DNA of 64,000 nucleotides from DATKIY01 sp963726755. GTDB lineage: Bacteria; Actinomycetota; Actinomycetes; JAHEKZ01. Both the position numbers and the translations under genes were made by a program. Shown here one piece after another: positions 35,710 to 42,773 of this stretch. The notes under the pieces are model-generated. The model did not search any database, was not told where the DNA came from, and worked only from the letters and a program-made list of their open reading frames with translations. Numbering within the stretch: the first letter of the stretch is position 1; each line of letters starts with the position of its first letter. The stretch lies in contig CAVSDB010000001.1 in NCBI GenBank assembly GCA_963726755.1, forward strand, positions 558,001-622,000. The letters are read 5' to 3'.

Positions 35710-35750
35710 TCCGATGCGCATCGGAGGTAAGACGTCAGTCGCCACTGACG
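35710..35750. promoter_or_regulatory. 16-bp perfect palindrome followed by a hairpin in a 113 bp gap
   Basis: TCCGATGCGCATCGGA (35710-35725) is a perfect 16-bp palindrome directly after the stop of the small barrel gene. It is followed by CGTCAGT-CGCC-ACTGACG (35733-35750), a 7-bp stem with a 4-base loop. The DNA between and around the arms reads GGAGGTAAGACGT, also found in the gap before the DUF427 gene at 33542. Both elements precede the SnoaL-like gene. An operator plus an RNA hairpin is possible. A simple terminator is less likely, as no T-run follows. Confidence 0.4.
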
Positions 35751-35822
35751 CCAACCCCTCGACACATCTTCGCGGCCATCACGAGCACGAACCGTGGGCT
35801 GCAAACCGATCCGGAGGTACGC

Positions 35823-36227
35823 ATGACCACCGACCAGGGTTCAAATGGAGCGACGCGTGTCGCCTACATCCTTGACGAACCGTTAGCAGAGAGTGTGGTG
35901 CGCCAATGGCCGCAGATGGGCGAGATCGTCCGTAGCAGGAAACTGATCGCCGAAGTCGAGGGAAACTTCCCCGAGCTCACTCTCGAAGTGGGTAGGCGCC
36001 TGCAGTTCGACGACGTCGTGGTCGTCGAGTGGACCTGCAACTACGGTGACGGCCGTCTCTACCGGAACGTGACCATCGGCGAGCTCGCTGACGGAGAGGT
36101 CGTTCGCGTCACCGACTATTGGGGAGAGCCAACCGGCACTCCCGAATGGCGAGTGCCGATGACAGCCCGACTCGACATGCCCGGCGACGGCATCTGGCCC
36201 GACCACGCGCATCTTGGACACCACTAG
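35823..36227 (+). CDS. SnoaL-like (NTF2-superfamily) protein, short at the N-terminus
   Basis: A 134-aa protein from the ATG at 35823, which has GGAGG 7 nt upstream. It shows the second half of a SnoaL-like fold: VVRQWPQMGEIVRSRKLIAE, DVVVVEWTCNYGDGRLYRNV, ELADGEVVRVTDYWGEP and PEWRVPMTARLD. The usual first helix of the cone (about 25-30 residues) is missing or not recognisable, so it may be a shortened member. SnoaL-like proteins are cyclases, isomerases or binding proteins; no catalytic residue can be assigned here. Confidence 0.75.
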   Translation: MTTDQGSNGATRVAYILDEPLAESVVRQWPQMGEIVRSRKLIAEVEGNFPELTLEVGRRLQFDDVVVVEWTCNYGDGRLYRNVTIGELADGEVVRVTDYWGEPTGTPEWRVPMTARLDMPGDGIWPDHAHLGHH

Positions 36228-36229
36228 GG

Positions 36230-36940
36230 GTGGACGGCATTCGCGTTTCCCAGCTGTGGCGTTATCCGGTCAAGTCAATGCATGGCGAGGCCATGGAGTC
36301 GGCGCAGTTGACCGCCGACGGGATCGAGGGCGATCGCGTCGTGCACGTGGCAGGCGCCCAGGGTCCGCTTACCGGACGTACCCGGCATGGCCTACTCACC
36401 CTTCGCGCCACCACCGGCTCAGACGGCGTGCCGAGAGTCGATGGCAACGCGTGGGACTCGCCCGAGGCGGCCGCTCTCGTTCGAAAGCATGGCGGAGCAG
36501 ACGCTCGCCTTGTCGCCGACGTCTCTCCTGAACGGTTTGACATTTTGAACTTGCTCGTCGCCACCGACGGCGCGGTCGCGCGCTTTGGGTATGACGTCAG
36601 GAGGCTACGGCCGAACATTGTTCTGTCGGGAGTGCCGGCTGAGATGGAGGCTGAACTTCCCGGCCAAGCGTTCGCGATCGGGGACGCTCTGATCGGTGCC
36701 CATTCGGTTCGACAGCGATGCATCGTCACCTCGATCGACCCCGACACTGGCGCTCAGAACCTTGATGCCTTCCGTCGGATACGCACTGTCTTTGACGGCG
36801 AGCTCGCTCTGAACTGCTGGGTCATCCGGCCCGGCTTGCTGAGCGTCGGTGACCCTGTCCGGGTCGTCGACGCATCTGAACGTCCTGCTCAGATCGGCGG
36901 CTGGATCGTTGGCGCGCCCTATGAGCCTGCGATCAATTGA
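36230..36940 (+). CDS. MOSC-domain protein
   Basis: A 236-aa protein from the GTG at 36230, two bases after the previous stop. The N-terminal beta-barrel is VDGIRVSQLWRYPVKSMHGE followed by GIEGDRVVHV. The MOSC core has VRRLRPNIVLSG, AFAIGDALIGA and the conserved cysteine in VRQRCIVTSIDPDTG, with a C-terminal VGDPVRVV. MOSC proteins carry sulfur or bind molybdenum cofactor-related groups. No molybdenum enzyme is seen close by. Longer in-frame starts lie within the previous gene. Confidence 0.9.
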   Translation: MDGIRVSQLWRYPVKSMHGEAMESAQLTADGIEGDRVVHVAGAQGPLTGRTRHGLLTLRATTGSDGVPRVDGNAWDSPEAAALVRKHGGADARLVADVSPERFDILNLLVATDGAVARFGYDVRRLRPNIVLSGVPAEMEAELPGQAFAIGDALIGAHSVRQRCIVTSIDPDTGAQNLDAFRRIRTVFDGELALNCWVIRPGLLSVGDPVRVVDASERPAQIGGWIVGAPYEPAIN

Positions 36941-37003
36941 AGTGACCTCATAGGCCAGCAGGGTCGGAGCCTCATCAGGACGGCACTCGTATGATACAGT
37001 TTA

Positions 37004-37013
37004 GTTAATTAAC
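37004..37013. promoter_or_regulatory. Putative ArsR-family operator
   Basis: GTTAATTAAC at 37004-37013 is a perfect 10-bp palindrome in an AT-rich run just upstream of the ArsR/AHSA1 pair, 24 bp before the GTG start. A TATGAT-like -10 element lies just upstream (36990-36995). Autoregulation by the ArsR-type repressor through this site is plausible. Confidence 0.4.
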
Positions 37014-37037
37014 CATCATGTAAAGTACGGAGAAATA

Positions 37038-37370
37038 GTGATCGCGACGGATGACCGACTCAGCGACACGTTCGCAGCGCTGGCGAATCCAACGCGTCGG
37101 GCGATCTTGGCGCGGCTGGCTGAGGGAGAAGCGAATGTGAATGAGCTCGCTGAGCCGTTCGACATGACGCTGCCAGCTGTATCCAGACACATCAAAGTGC
37201 TCGAACGCGCAGGGCTGGTCACCCAAGGTCAACGTGCGCAGTACCGGCCGTGCGCTCTCGACGCCGCACCGCTGAGGGACATCTCAGTGTGGACCGAGCA
37301 GTATCGCCCCGTCTGGGAAGCCCGGTTCGACCGAATGGATGCCTACATCGACCAACTGCAAACCAAGTAA
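37038..37370 (+). CDS. ArsR-family winged-helix transcriptional regulator
   Basis: A 110-aa regulator from a GTG at 37038. The winged helix is LANPTRRAILARLAEGEANV, with the recognition helix in MTLPAVSRHIKVLERAGLVT and the wing in QGQRAQYRPCALD. No metal-binding cysteine cluster of the ArsR/SmtB type is seen, so it belongs to the branch that partners AHSA1 proteins and does not sense arsenic. It is followed by an AHSA1-domain gene 14 bp downstream, the usual arrangement, and a palindromic site lies in its promoter region. Confidence 0.92.
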   Translation: MIATDDRLSDTFAALANPTRRAILARLAEGEANVNELAEPFDMTLPAVSRHIKVLERAGLVTQGQRAQYRPCALDAAPLRDISVWTEQYRPVWEARFDRMDAYIDQLQTK

Positions 37371-37384
37371 GGATGGAAATCGAG

Positions 37385-37882
37385 ATGTCTGAGACTGACG
37401 GTACGCAGGCGGCAGTGGTCATCGAGCGCACTCTGGATGCAACGCCTGACATCGTCTGGCGGCTGTGGACCGACCCTGAGCACTTCAAGGCTTGGTACGG
37501 CCCGAGCGGCGCGAGCGTCCCGGTAGCAAAGATGGATGTGCGAGTTGGAGGGACGCGACTGGTGTGCATGGAGATGAGCACGCCCAACGGCGCCATGCAG
37601 ATGTGGTTTACCGGGGAGTACCGCGAGGTGGTCCTCAATGAGCGCCTCGTTTACACGGAGAGCATGTCCGACGAAAATGGCAAGGTGATCTCCCCCTCGG
37701 AGATGGGCATGCCCGAAGGACACCCAGAGACGACCGAAGTGATCGTGCAACTTGAAGATCTCGGGGGACGCACCAAAATGGTATTGACCCATGTAGGCGT
37801 GCCATCAGACTCCGGCGGTGCCAGTGGATGGGCGATGGCCTTCGACAAGATGGCTGCCCACCTCGAATCGATTAGCGGGTAG
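37385..37882 (+). CDS. SRPBCC/AHSA1-domain protein
   Basis: About 165 aa from the ATG at 37385; an ATG at 37373 is the alternative. The START-like fold begins IERTLDATPDIVWRLWTDPE, followed by FKAWYGPSGASVPVAKMDVR and a later FTGEYREVVLNERLVYTESM. The C-terminal helix is WAMAFDKMAAHLESI. Members of this activator-of-Hsp90-like branch bind hydrophobic ligands; here it is co-regulated with an ArsR-type repressor, a very common pair. Ligand unknown. Confidence 0.92.
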   Translation: MSETDGTQAAVVIERTLDATPDIVWRLWTDPEHFKAWYGPSGASVPVAKMDVRVGGTRLVCMEMSTPNGAMQMWFTGEYREVVLNERLVYTESMSDENGKVISPSEMGMPEGHPETTEVIVQLEDLGGRTKMVLTHVGVPSDSGGASGWAMAFDKMAAHLESISG

Positions 37883-37930
37883 ATCTCAGGCAGCGCCTCG
37901 ATTGGGAAGAATTGCGCATTAGTGTGAACC

Positions 37931-38284
37931 GTGGCCTACGACGAGAAGCTCGCAGAGCGCGTAACCGAACTGATAGCCGCACTCGTGGAGCCAACAGCGT
38001 TGAAGATGTTTGGTGGACTCGCGTTCATGGTCAACACGCATATGGCGTGCGGTGTTCTGAAGGACGACCTGATGGTTCGGGTGGGGAAAGACGACTATGA
38101 CGCGGCCCTCGCTCGTGGCGCGAGGGAAATGGATTTCACCGGTCGACCTATGCGCGGTCTGGTGATTGTTGACGCAACGGCGATCAAAGAGGATGCACAA
38201 CTTGAACAGTGGATCAATCAAGCTGTTGCGTTCGCAGAATCTCAACCGCCCAAGCCGCGTAAACCACCGAAACAGCGGGACTGA
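37931..38284 (+). CDS. TfoX N-terminal domain protein
   Basis: A 117-aa protein from a GTG at 37931. It has the TfoX-N core: VEPTALKMFGGLAFMVNTHM, followed by ACGVLKDDLMVRVGKDDYDA and later MDFTGRPMRGLVIVDA. The C-terminus is a Pro/Lys-rich tail. In gammaproteobacteria TfoX proteins take part in competence regulation; the actinobacterial stand-alone versions have no known role. It lies 48 bp after the AHSA1 gene on the same strand and 28 bp before the tryptophan dioxygenase gene. Confidence 0.88.
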   Translation: MAYDEKLAERVTELIAALVEPTALKMFGGLAFMVNTHMACGVLKDDLMVRVGKDDYDAALARGAREMDFTGRPMRGLVIVDATAIKEDAQLEQWINQAVAFAESQPPKPRKPPKQRD

Positions 38285-38312
38285 CCGAACCATGAGATGT
38301 AGGTGAGGCGAG

Positions 38313-39173
38313 ATGTCACTCGTCAACGGAGAGCGACCGATCGAGTCGGGGCTCCGCACCGACTTTCGTTCGGGTATGGACTACGCCTCATACCTTGATT
38401 TGGACAAGCTGTTGTCGGCGCAGCACCCTGTTAGTCAGCCGGTTCACCCTGACGAATTGCTCTTCATCATCCAGCATCAGACCACCGAGTTGTGGTTCAA
38501 GCTGGTGCTTCACGAACTGCGCGCGGTACGCGAATACCTGGACACTGACAATGTCAGTCGAGCTCGCAAAGCCTTGGCTCGCGTCAAGCACATCTTTCGC
38601 ACGCTGGCTGAACAGTGGTCAGTGCTTGCGACCCTCACGCCGACCGAGTACGCCGAGTTCCGCGGCTTCTTGGGATCGTCCTCGGGCTTTCAGTCAGAGC
38701 AGTACCGCGCTGTGGAGTTTATTTTGGGCAACAAGAACGCTGGCATGCTCAAGGTGTTCGAAGCCAAGCCGGCCCTCCACGCCGAGTTAACCGAGCTCCT
38801 CGACTCTCCAACTGTGTATGACGCCTACCTGAGATTCCTGGCCAGACGCGGCCACGACGTACCTGCTGAAGTACTGGAGCGTGACGTCCGCGCTGCCTGG
38901 GTTGAGGTGCCGACCCTTGTCCCGGTCTTAGCCGCGATCTACAACGACACGGACCAGTACTGGACCGAGTACGCAGTGTGCGAGGACATGGTCGACCTCG
39001 AGGATGCCTTCCAGTTGTGGCGGTTCCGGCACCTGCGAACTGTCCAGCGGACGATCGGCTTCAAGAGCGGCACCGGTGGCAGTTCCGGCGTGGACTTTCT
39101 CAAGCGCGCATTGGACCTGACGTTCTTTCCTGAGCTCTACACCGCCAGGACTGCTATCGGAGGACTGGTATGA
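38313..39173 (+). CDS. kynA: Tryptophan 2,3-dioxygenase
   Basis: A 286-aa haem enzyme that opens the indole ring of L-tryptophan with O2 to give N-formylkynurenine, the first step of the kynurenine pathway. Signature segments: SYLDLDKLLSAQHP, LFIIQHQTTELWFKLVLHEL (includes the substrate-pocket histidine), FLGSSSGFQSEQYRAVEF, and near the end WRFRHLRTVQRTIGFKSGTG with the proximal haem histidine. No kynureninase or formamidase gene is seen next to it. The gap after it (39174-39386) holds nothing I can recognise. Confidence 0.94.
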   Translation: MSLVNGERPIESGLRTDFRSGMDYASYLDLDKLLSAQHPVSQPVHPDELLFIIQHQTTELWFKLVLHELRAVREYLDTDNVSRARKALARVKHIFRTLAEQWSVLATLTPTEYAEFRGFLGSSSGFQSEQYRAVEFILGNKNAGMLKVFEAKPALHAELTELLDSPTVYDAYLRFLARRGHDVPAEVLERDVRAAWVEVPTLVPVLAAIYNDTDQYWTEYAVCEDMVDLEDAFQLWRFRHLRTVQRTIGFKSGTGGSSGVDFLKRALDLTFFPELYTARTAIGGLV

Positions 39174-39386
39174 CGTCGGTTTGACTGAACGCAGTTGAGT
39201 TGGTCAGCCAGTGGCAGATGCGATGGTCCTGTCCTTCCCGAAAGCCAGAGTCGGTTTGGGGACGTTCGGCACTGTTGCGCAAGCTTGGCCCAGCACAGGC
39301 TGAAAACAGCGCCGGGTGGGTCATCGTTGGGAGCGAGCCACGAAGGCACTGATGTTGGACTTGCCGAACTAAGGAAGGCACATTCC

Positions 39387-39611
39387 ATGTCCAGAAACGT
39401 GAGTAACGTCGATCGACTAATCCGTCTCGCCGTGGCCCTGCTTGCCGTCATCGGCGCCATCGTCGTGGGTGCATCGAGCCTGTTTGGAGTCGTCCTGTTG
39501 ATCGTCGCGGCGATCTTGCTCGTGACGGCGGCGGTCGGTTTCTGCCCGCTGTACCGGGTCCTCGGCATCAGCACCGATAAGAGCGCGGCGGACGTCAGCA
39601 CGCACGCCTGA
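39387..39611 (+). CDS. DUF2892-type small membrane protein (YgaP-like)
   Basis: A 74-aa membrane protein starting MSRNVSNVDRLIRLAVALLA at 39387, with AAGGAAGG upstream. Two helices follow (LAVALLAVIGAIVV and LFGVVLLIVAAILLVTAAVG), then FCPLYRVLGIST, the characteristic FCPLY ending of the DUF2892/YgaP membrane domain. Function is unknown; in related proteins this domain is fused to rhodanese. The next gene, also membrane-bound, is 24 bp downstream. Confidence 0.88.
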   Translation: MSRNVSNVDRLIRLAVALLAVIGAIVVGASSLFGVVLLIVAAILLVTAAVGFCPLYRVLGISTDKSAADVSTHA

Positions 39612-39635
39612 CGAGCGCGAGTAGGTAAGACGTTC

Positions 39636-40157
39636 ATGAGCGACCCGGTCGAGCCTGAGTTGCCGGCTTCGCCGCGTGACCGGCTCATCGCCTGGCTGCT
39701 GGTCTTGGTGCAGTTCATCTTGATAGCGCTGATCGTTCTCCTTCCAGGTTCGAGCACCTGGACTCTTCCCGTCCTCGTCGCTCGTGCAGTTCAGGTCGCG
39801 GAATGGGTCGGGATCATTGTCATGGTGGTTGCCGCCTTGGCGCTCGGCCGCGGTCTGACCGCGGCACCGTTGCCCAACTCCCACGCCGAGCTCCGCACCG
39901 GCGGGCTGTACCGCTTCGTCCGGCATCCCATCTACAGCGGACTCCTGCTGTTCGCGGTCGCTCGCACTCTCGGCTCTGGCAGCCTCTGGACCGGGTTAGC
40001 GTGCGTGGCCCTTGTTGTGCTGATCAACGCGAAGGCCCGTTGGGAGGAGCAACACCTAGCGCAGCGTTTTGCGGGATACGTCGGGTACGCGGCCAGCACT
40101 CCGCGTTTCATCCCGGGCTGGCCTGCCGCCACACCCGCGCGACGAGCGTCCCGGTGA
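39636..40157 (+). CDS. Isoprenylcysteine carboxyl methyltransferase-like membrane protein
   Basis: A 173-aa integral membrane protein with four to five helices. The C-terminal half carries the ICMT/PEMT-type SAM-binding features: LRTGGLYRFVRHPIYSGLLL (RHPxY motif) and ARWEEQHLAQRFAGYVGYAA (EE plus Y). Bacterial members methylate unknown lipids or thiols; protein prenylation is not implied. The sequence before its ATG reads GTAGGTAAGACGT. It runs convergently to citrate synthase. Confidence 0.88.
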   Translation: MSDPVEPELPASPRDRLIAWLLVLVQFILIALIVLLPGSSTWTLPVLVARAVQVAEWVGIIVMVVAALALGRGLTAAPLPNSHAELRTGGLYRFVRHPIYSGLLLFAVARTLGSGSLWTGLACVALVVLINAKARWEEQHLAQRFAGYVGYAASTPRFIPGWPAATPARRASR

Positions 40158-40211
40158 GCCTGTGAACGTCCGAGTTAGCACCGTTGCATCGACGATCGTC
40201 TTTGCCTTCAA

Positions 40212-41498
40212 TCACTTACGGTCTTCGAGGGCGACGAAGTTCCGCTCCGCTTCTCCGACGTAGACCTGTCGCGGTCGACCGATCCTGGTCTGCGGATCGT
40301 CGATCATCTCTCGCCATTGCGCGATCCAGCCCGGCAGCCGGCCCAAGGCGAACAGCACGGTGAACATGTGGGTCGGGAAGCCCATCGCTTTGTAGATGAG
40401 ACCGGTGTAGAAGTCGACGTTTGGGTAGAGCTTGCGAGAGATGAAGTAGTCGTCGGCAAGGGCGACCTCCTCCAGCCGCAGCGCGATGTCGAGAAGCGGG
40501 TCGTCCACCCCCAGGGACTCGAATAGATCGTGTGCCGCCTGCTTGATCTGCCTCGCCCGCGGGTCGTAGTTCTTGTAGACGGGGTGCCCGAAGCCCATCA
40601 GCTTGACACCCGCCTCCTTATCTTTGACTCGCTGCACGAACCGATCGACTTGGCCGCCGTCGGCCTCGATGCCCACGAGCATGTTCATGACTGCTTGGTT
40701 GGCGCCTCCGTGTAGTGGTCCGAACAGGGCATTGACACCAGCCGACACCGACGCAAACAGGTTGGCATTTGACGAACCCACGAGTCGGACCGTGGAGGTC
40801 GAGCAGTTTTGTTCGTGGTCGGCGTGGAGGACTAACAGCATGTCGAGAGTCTTAGCGATCAAGGGATCGACCTCGTAGTGCTCGGCCGGAACGCCGAACG
40901 TCAGCCGCAGAAAGTTCTCGACATAGCCCAGGCTGTTGTCGGGGTAGAGGAACGGTTGCCCGATCGACTTCTTGTACGCATAGGCAGCGATGGTCGGCAC
41001 CTTGGCCAGCAGGCGGACTGTGGAGATTTCGACATGTTCGTTGTCGAAAGGGTCGAGGCTGTCCTGGTAGAAGGCCGACAACGCGCTGACGGCCGACGAG
41101 AGCACCGCCATCGGGTGAGCGTCGCGGGGGAAGCCGTCGAAGAACCACCGCAGGCCCTCGTGCAGGAGGGTGTGCCGCGTGAGATCGCTCTGGAAGTGCT
41201 CAAGCTCGATGGCCGTGGGCAGTGAGCCGTAGATGAGCAGGTACGAGACCTCAAGGAAGGAGGCTTTTCCGGCGAGCTGTTCGATCGGAAATCCGCGGTA
41301 ACGCAGGATTCCCGCGTCCCCGTCGATGTAGGTGATGGCCGACGCGCAGGATGCGGTGTTCTTGAACCCCGGGTCGAGAGTGACTTGACCGGTCGAGCTG
41401 AGCAACTCACTCACGTCGAGCCCGGAAGGGCCGTCAGTCGCCTCGGTGAGGTGCAGCCCTAGGGACCCTCCTGGGTAGTTCAGCGTGTACTCAGACAT
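40212..41498 (-). CDS. gltA: Citrate synthase (type II length)
   Basis: A 428-aa enzyme that condenses acetyl-CoA with oxaloacetate at the entry of the TCA cycle. The start is the ATG at 41498 (MSEYTLNYPGG), with GGGAGGG upstream; an in-frame extension to 41645 is not family-like. Active-site features: LVLHADHEQNCSTST (His region), GPLHGGANQAVMNMLV, the catalytic histidine in GFGHPVYKNYDPRA, and the Asp/Arg segment in VDFYTGLIYKAMGFP. Length fits the hexameric NADH-regulated type seen in many bacteria. Confidence 0.95.
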   Translation of the reverse strand: MSEYTLNYPGGSLGLHLTEATDGPSGLDVSELLSSTGQVTLDPGFKNTASCASAITYIDGDAGILRYRGFPIEQLAGKASFLEVSYLLIYGSLPTAIELEHFQSDLTRHTLLHEGLRWFFDGFPRDAHPMAVLSSAVSALSAFYQDSLDPFDNEHVEISTVRLLAKVPTIAAYAYKKSIGQPFLYPDNSLGYVENFLRLTFGVPAEHYEVDPLIAKTLDMLLVLHADHEQNCSTSTVRLVGSSNANLFASVSAGVNALFGPLHGGANQAVMNMLVGIEADGGQVDRFVQRVKDKEAGVKLMGFGHPVYKNYDPRARQIKQAAHDLFESLGVDDPLLDIALRLEEVALADDYFISRKLYPNVDFYTGLIYKAMGFPTHMFTVLFALGRLPGWIAQWREMIDDPQTRIGRPRQVYVGEAERNFVALEDRK

Positions 41499-41663
41499 CT
41501 CGCCGCCCTCCCGGATAAGCCGAGGCTGTCTCGGCTCGTTCGAGTCTGTCACGTCCACCGGGCTCTGGTCAGTCGGCGTGATCGCCGACCCTTGGCAGCC
41601 GCAGGACAACGGGTGCACTATTTCTGCGGAAGCCCCAGCCGTCACCCTCCGTGGAGGTCACCC

Positions 41664-42299
41664 ATGACAAGCGTGCAGCTGAATCTCGAGGTGGTCGTCA
41701 TCCCTGTTTCGGACGTTGACCGGGCGAAGGACTTCTACTCCGGCCTGGGTTGGCGGCTCGACGCAGACGTCGCCACTGGCGACGACTTCCGGCTGATCCA
41801 GTTCACGCCGCCCGGCTCTGCATGCTCGGTACAGTTCGGTACGAATGTCACCTCGGCTACACCGGGATCGCTCGAGTCCACATATCTTGTCGTCTCCGAC
41901 ATTGCGGCAGCGCGCGACGAACTGGTCGACAGCGGCGTCGAGGTCACCGAGGTCTTCCACTGCGAGAGCGGGTTCGCCTGTCGGTTCGGTGGCGTTGACG
42001 CAGCTGGACGAGTCGACGGGCATGCGCCTGACGTCGGAAGCTACGGCTCGTTTGCTTCGTTCAGTGATCCAGACGGCAACAGTTGGTTGCTCCAGGAGGT
42101 CACGACCAGGCTCCCCGGGCGGGTTGACCCTGCGGTGACGGTGTTCGCGTCGGCGGCTGACCTCTCCGAAGCGTTGCAGCGTGCTGCTGCAGCTCACGGC
42201 GAACACGAGGCGCGAACCGGACAGGCAGACCCAGACTGGCCAAGTTGGTACGCCGAGTACATGGTCCGCGAACGGGCTGGCGAGGAACTGCCGACCTAG
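41664..42299 (+). CDS. VOC-family protein (glyoxalase/bleomycin-resistance fold) with a C-terminal extension
   Basis: A 211-aa protein from the ATG at 41664, preceded by GGAGGT. The vicinal-oxygen-chelate domain covers about residues 5-150: VVVIPVSDVDRAKDFYSGLG, SVQFGTN, TYLVVSDIAAARDELVDSGV and FASFSDPDGNSWLLQEVTTR. A 55-residue tail follows (LSEALQRAAAAHGEHEARTG and WPSWYAEYMV), seen in other actinobacterial members. Metal and substrate are undetermined. Divergent from citrate synthase across a 165 bp gap with no other recognisable feature. Confidence 0.9.
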   Translation: MTSVQLNLEVVVIPVSDVDRAKDFYSGLGWRLDADVATGDDFRLIQFTPPGSACSVQFGTNVTSATPGSLESTYLVVSDIAAARDELVDSGVEVTEVFHCESGFACRFGGVDAAGRVDGHAPDVGSYGSFASFSDPDGNSWLLQEVTTRLPGRVDPAVTVFASAADLSEALQRAAAAHGEHEARTGQADPDWPSWYAEYMVRERAGEELPT

Positions 42300-42331
42300 C
42301 CGCCCGGAATGATCCGGCCGTGCCGCACCGC

Positions 42332-42570
42332 CTACACCGTCATACGTGAGCCCATGATCACGGTGTGGTCGCGGGGGAGGCCGAAGTACTCGGCCGCGTC
42401 GGCGGTGATGCGTGACGTGGTAACGAACAGTCGTTTACGCCAGCGCGTCATGCCAGGGGCGTCACCGAGTCGGAGCTCGATGGTCGATCCAAGAAGCGTC
42501 GACGAGGCGTCGTCGACGTCCAGTGCCAATGTCACGCCGTTCGCGGCGGCGCCGAGCTGCCCTTCGGTGG
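42332..42570 (-). pseudogene. 3' remnant of a KUP-type potassium transporter gene
   Basis: The last about 75 codons read DVDDASSTLLGSTIELRLGD, then APGMTRWRKRLFVTTSRITA and DAAEYFGLPRDHTVIMGSRM, ending at TAG near 42334. This resembles the C-terminal cytosolic tail of Kup K+ transporters (the x-W-R-x-R-L-F run, the 'yFgLP..rtVvmGs' end). The rest of the about 650-residue protein, including all membrane helices, is missing: upstream sequence is taken by the start of the large plus-strand regulator. The frame stays open to 42796, but the residues past about 42570 are not clearly Kup-like. A truncated gene at a rearrangement or assembly junction is likely. Confidence 0.45.
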
Positions 42571-42773
42571 AACGAAGCGGTGGGGCGTCAGTCGTGAGTT
42601 CGGCCCCTACGGCATCGACGAATTCGTCAACCGCAAGCTCATCCACGTGCCAGCAGGGGGTAGCGCTCCCCTGGGAACCCAAGCGACCGCGAAACTGTTC
42701 GTCGGGTTCAGCACGCCAAACTGGGTAGTTTTGCCGACGCGGGGGGCCGGCTTCGGTCCCTACCGTCGTCACC

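Noticed and set aside
39174..39386. Small gene in the gap after tryptophan dioxygenase
   Set aside because: Frames there lack a ribosome site and protein-like composition.
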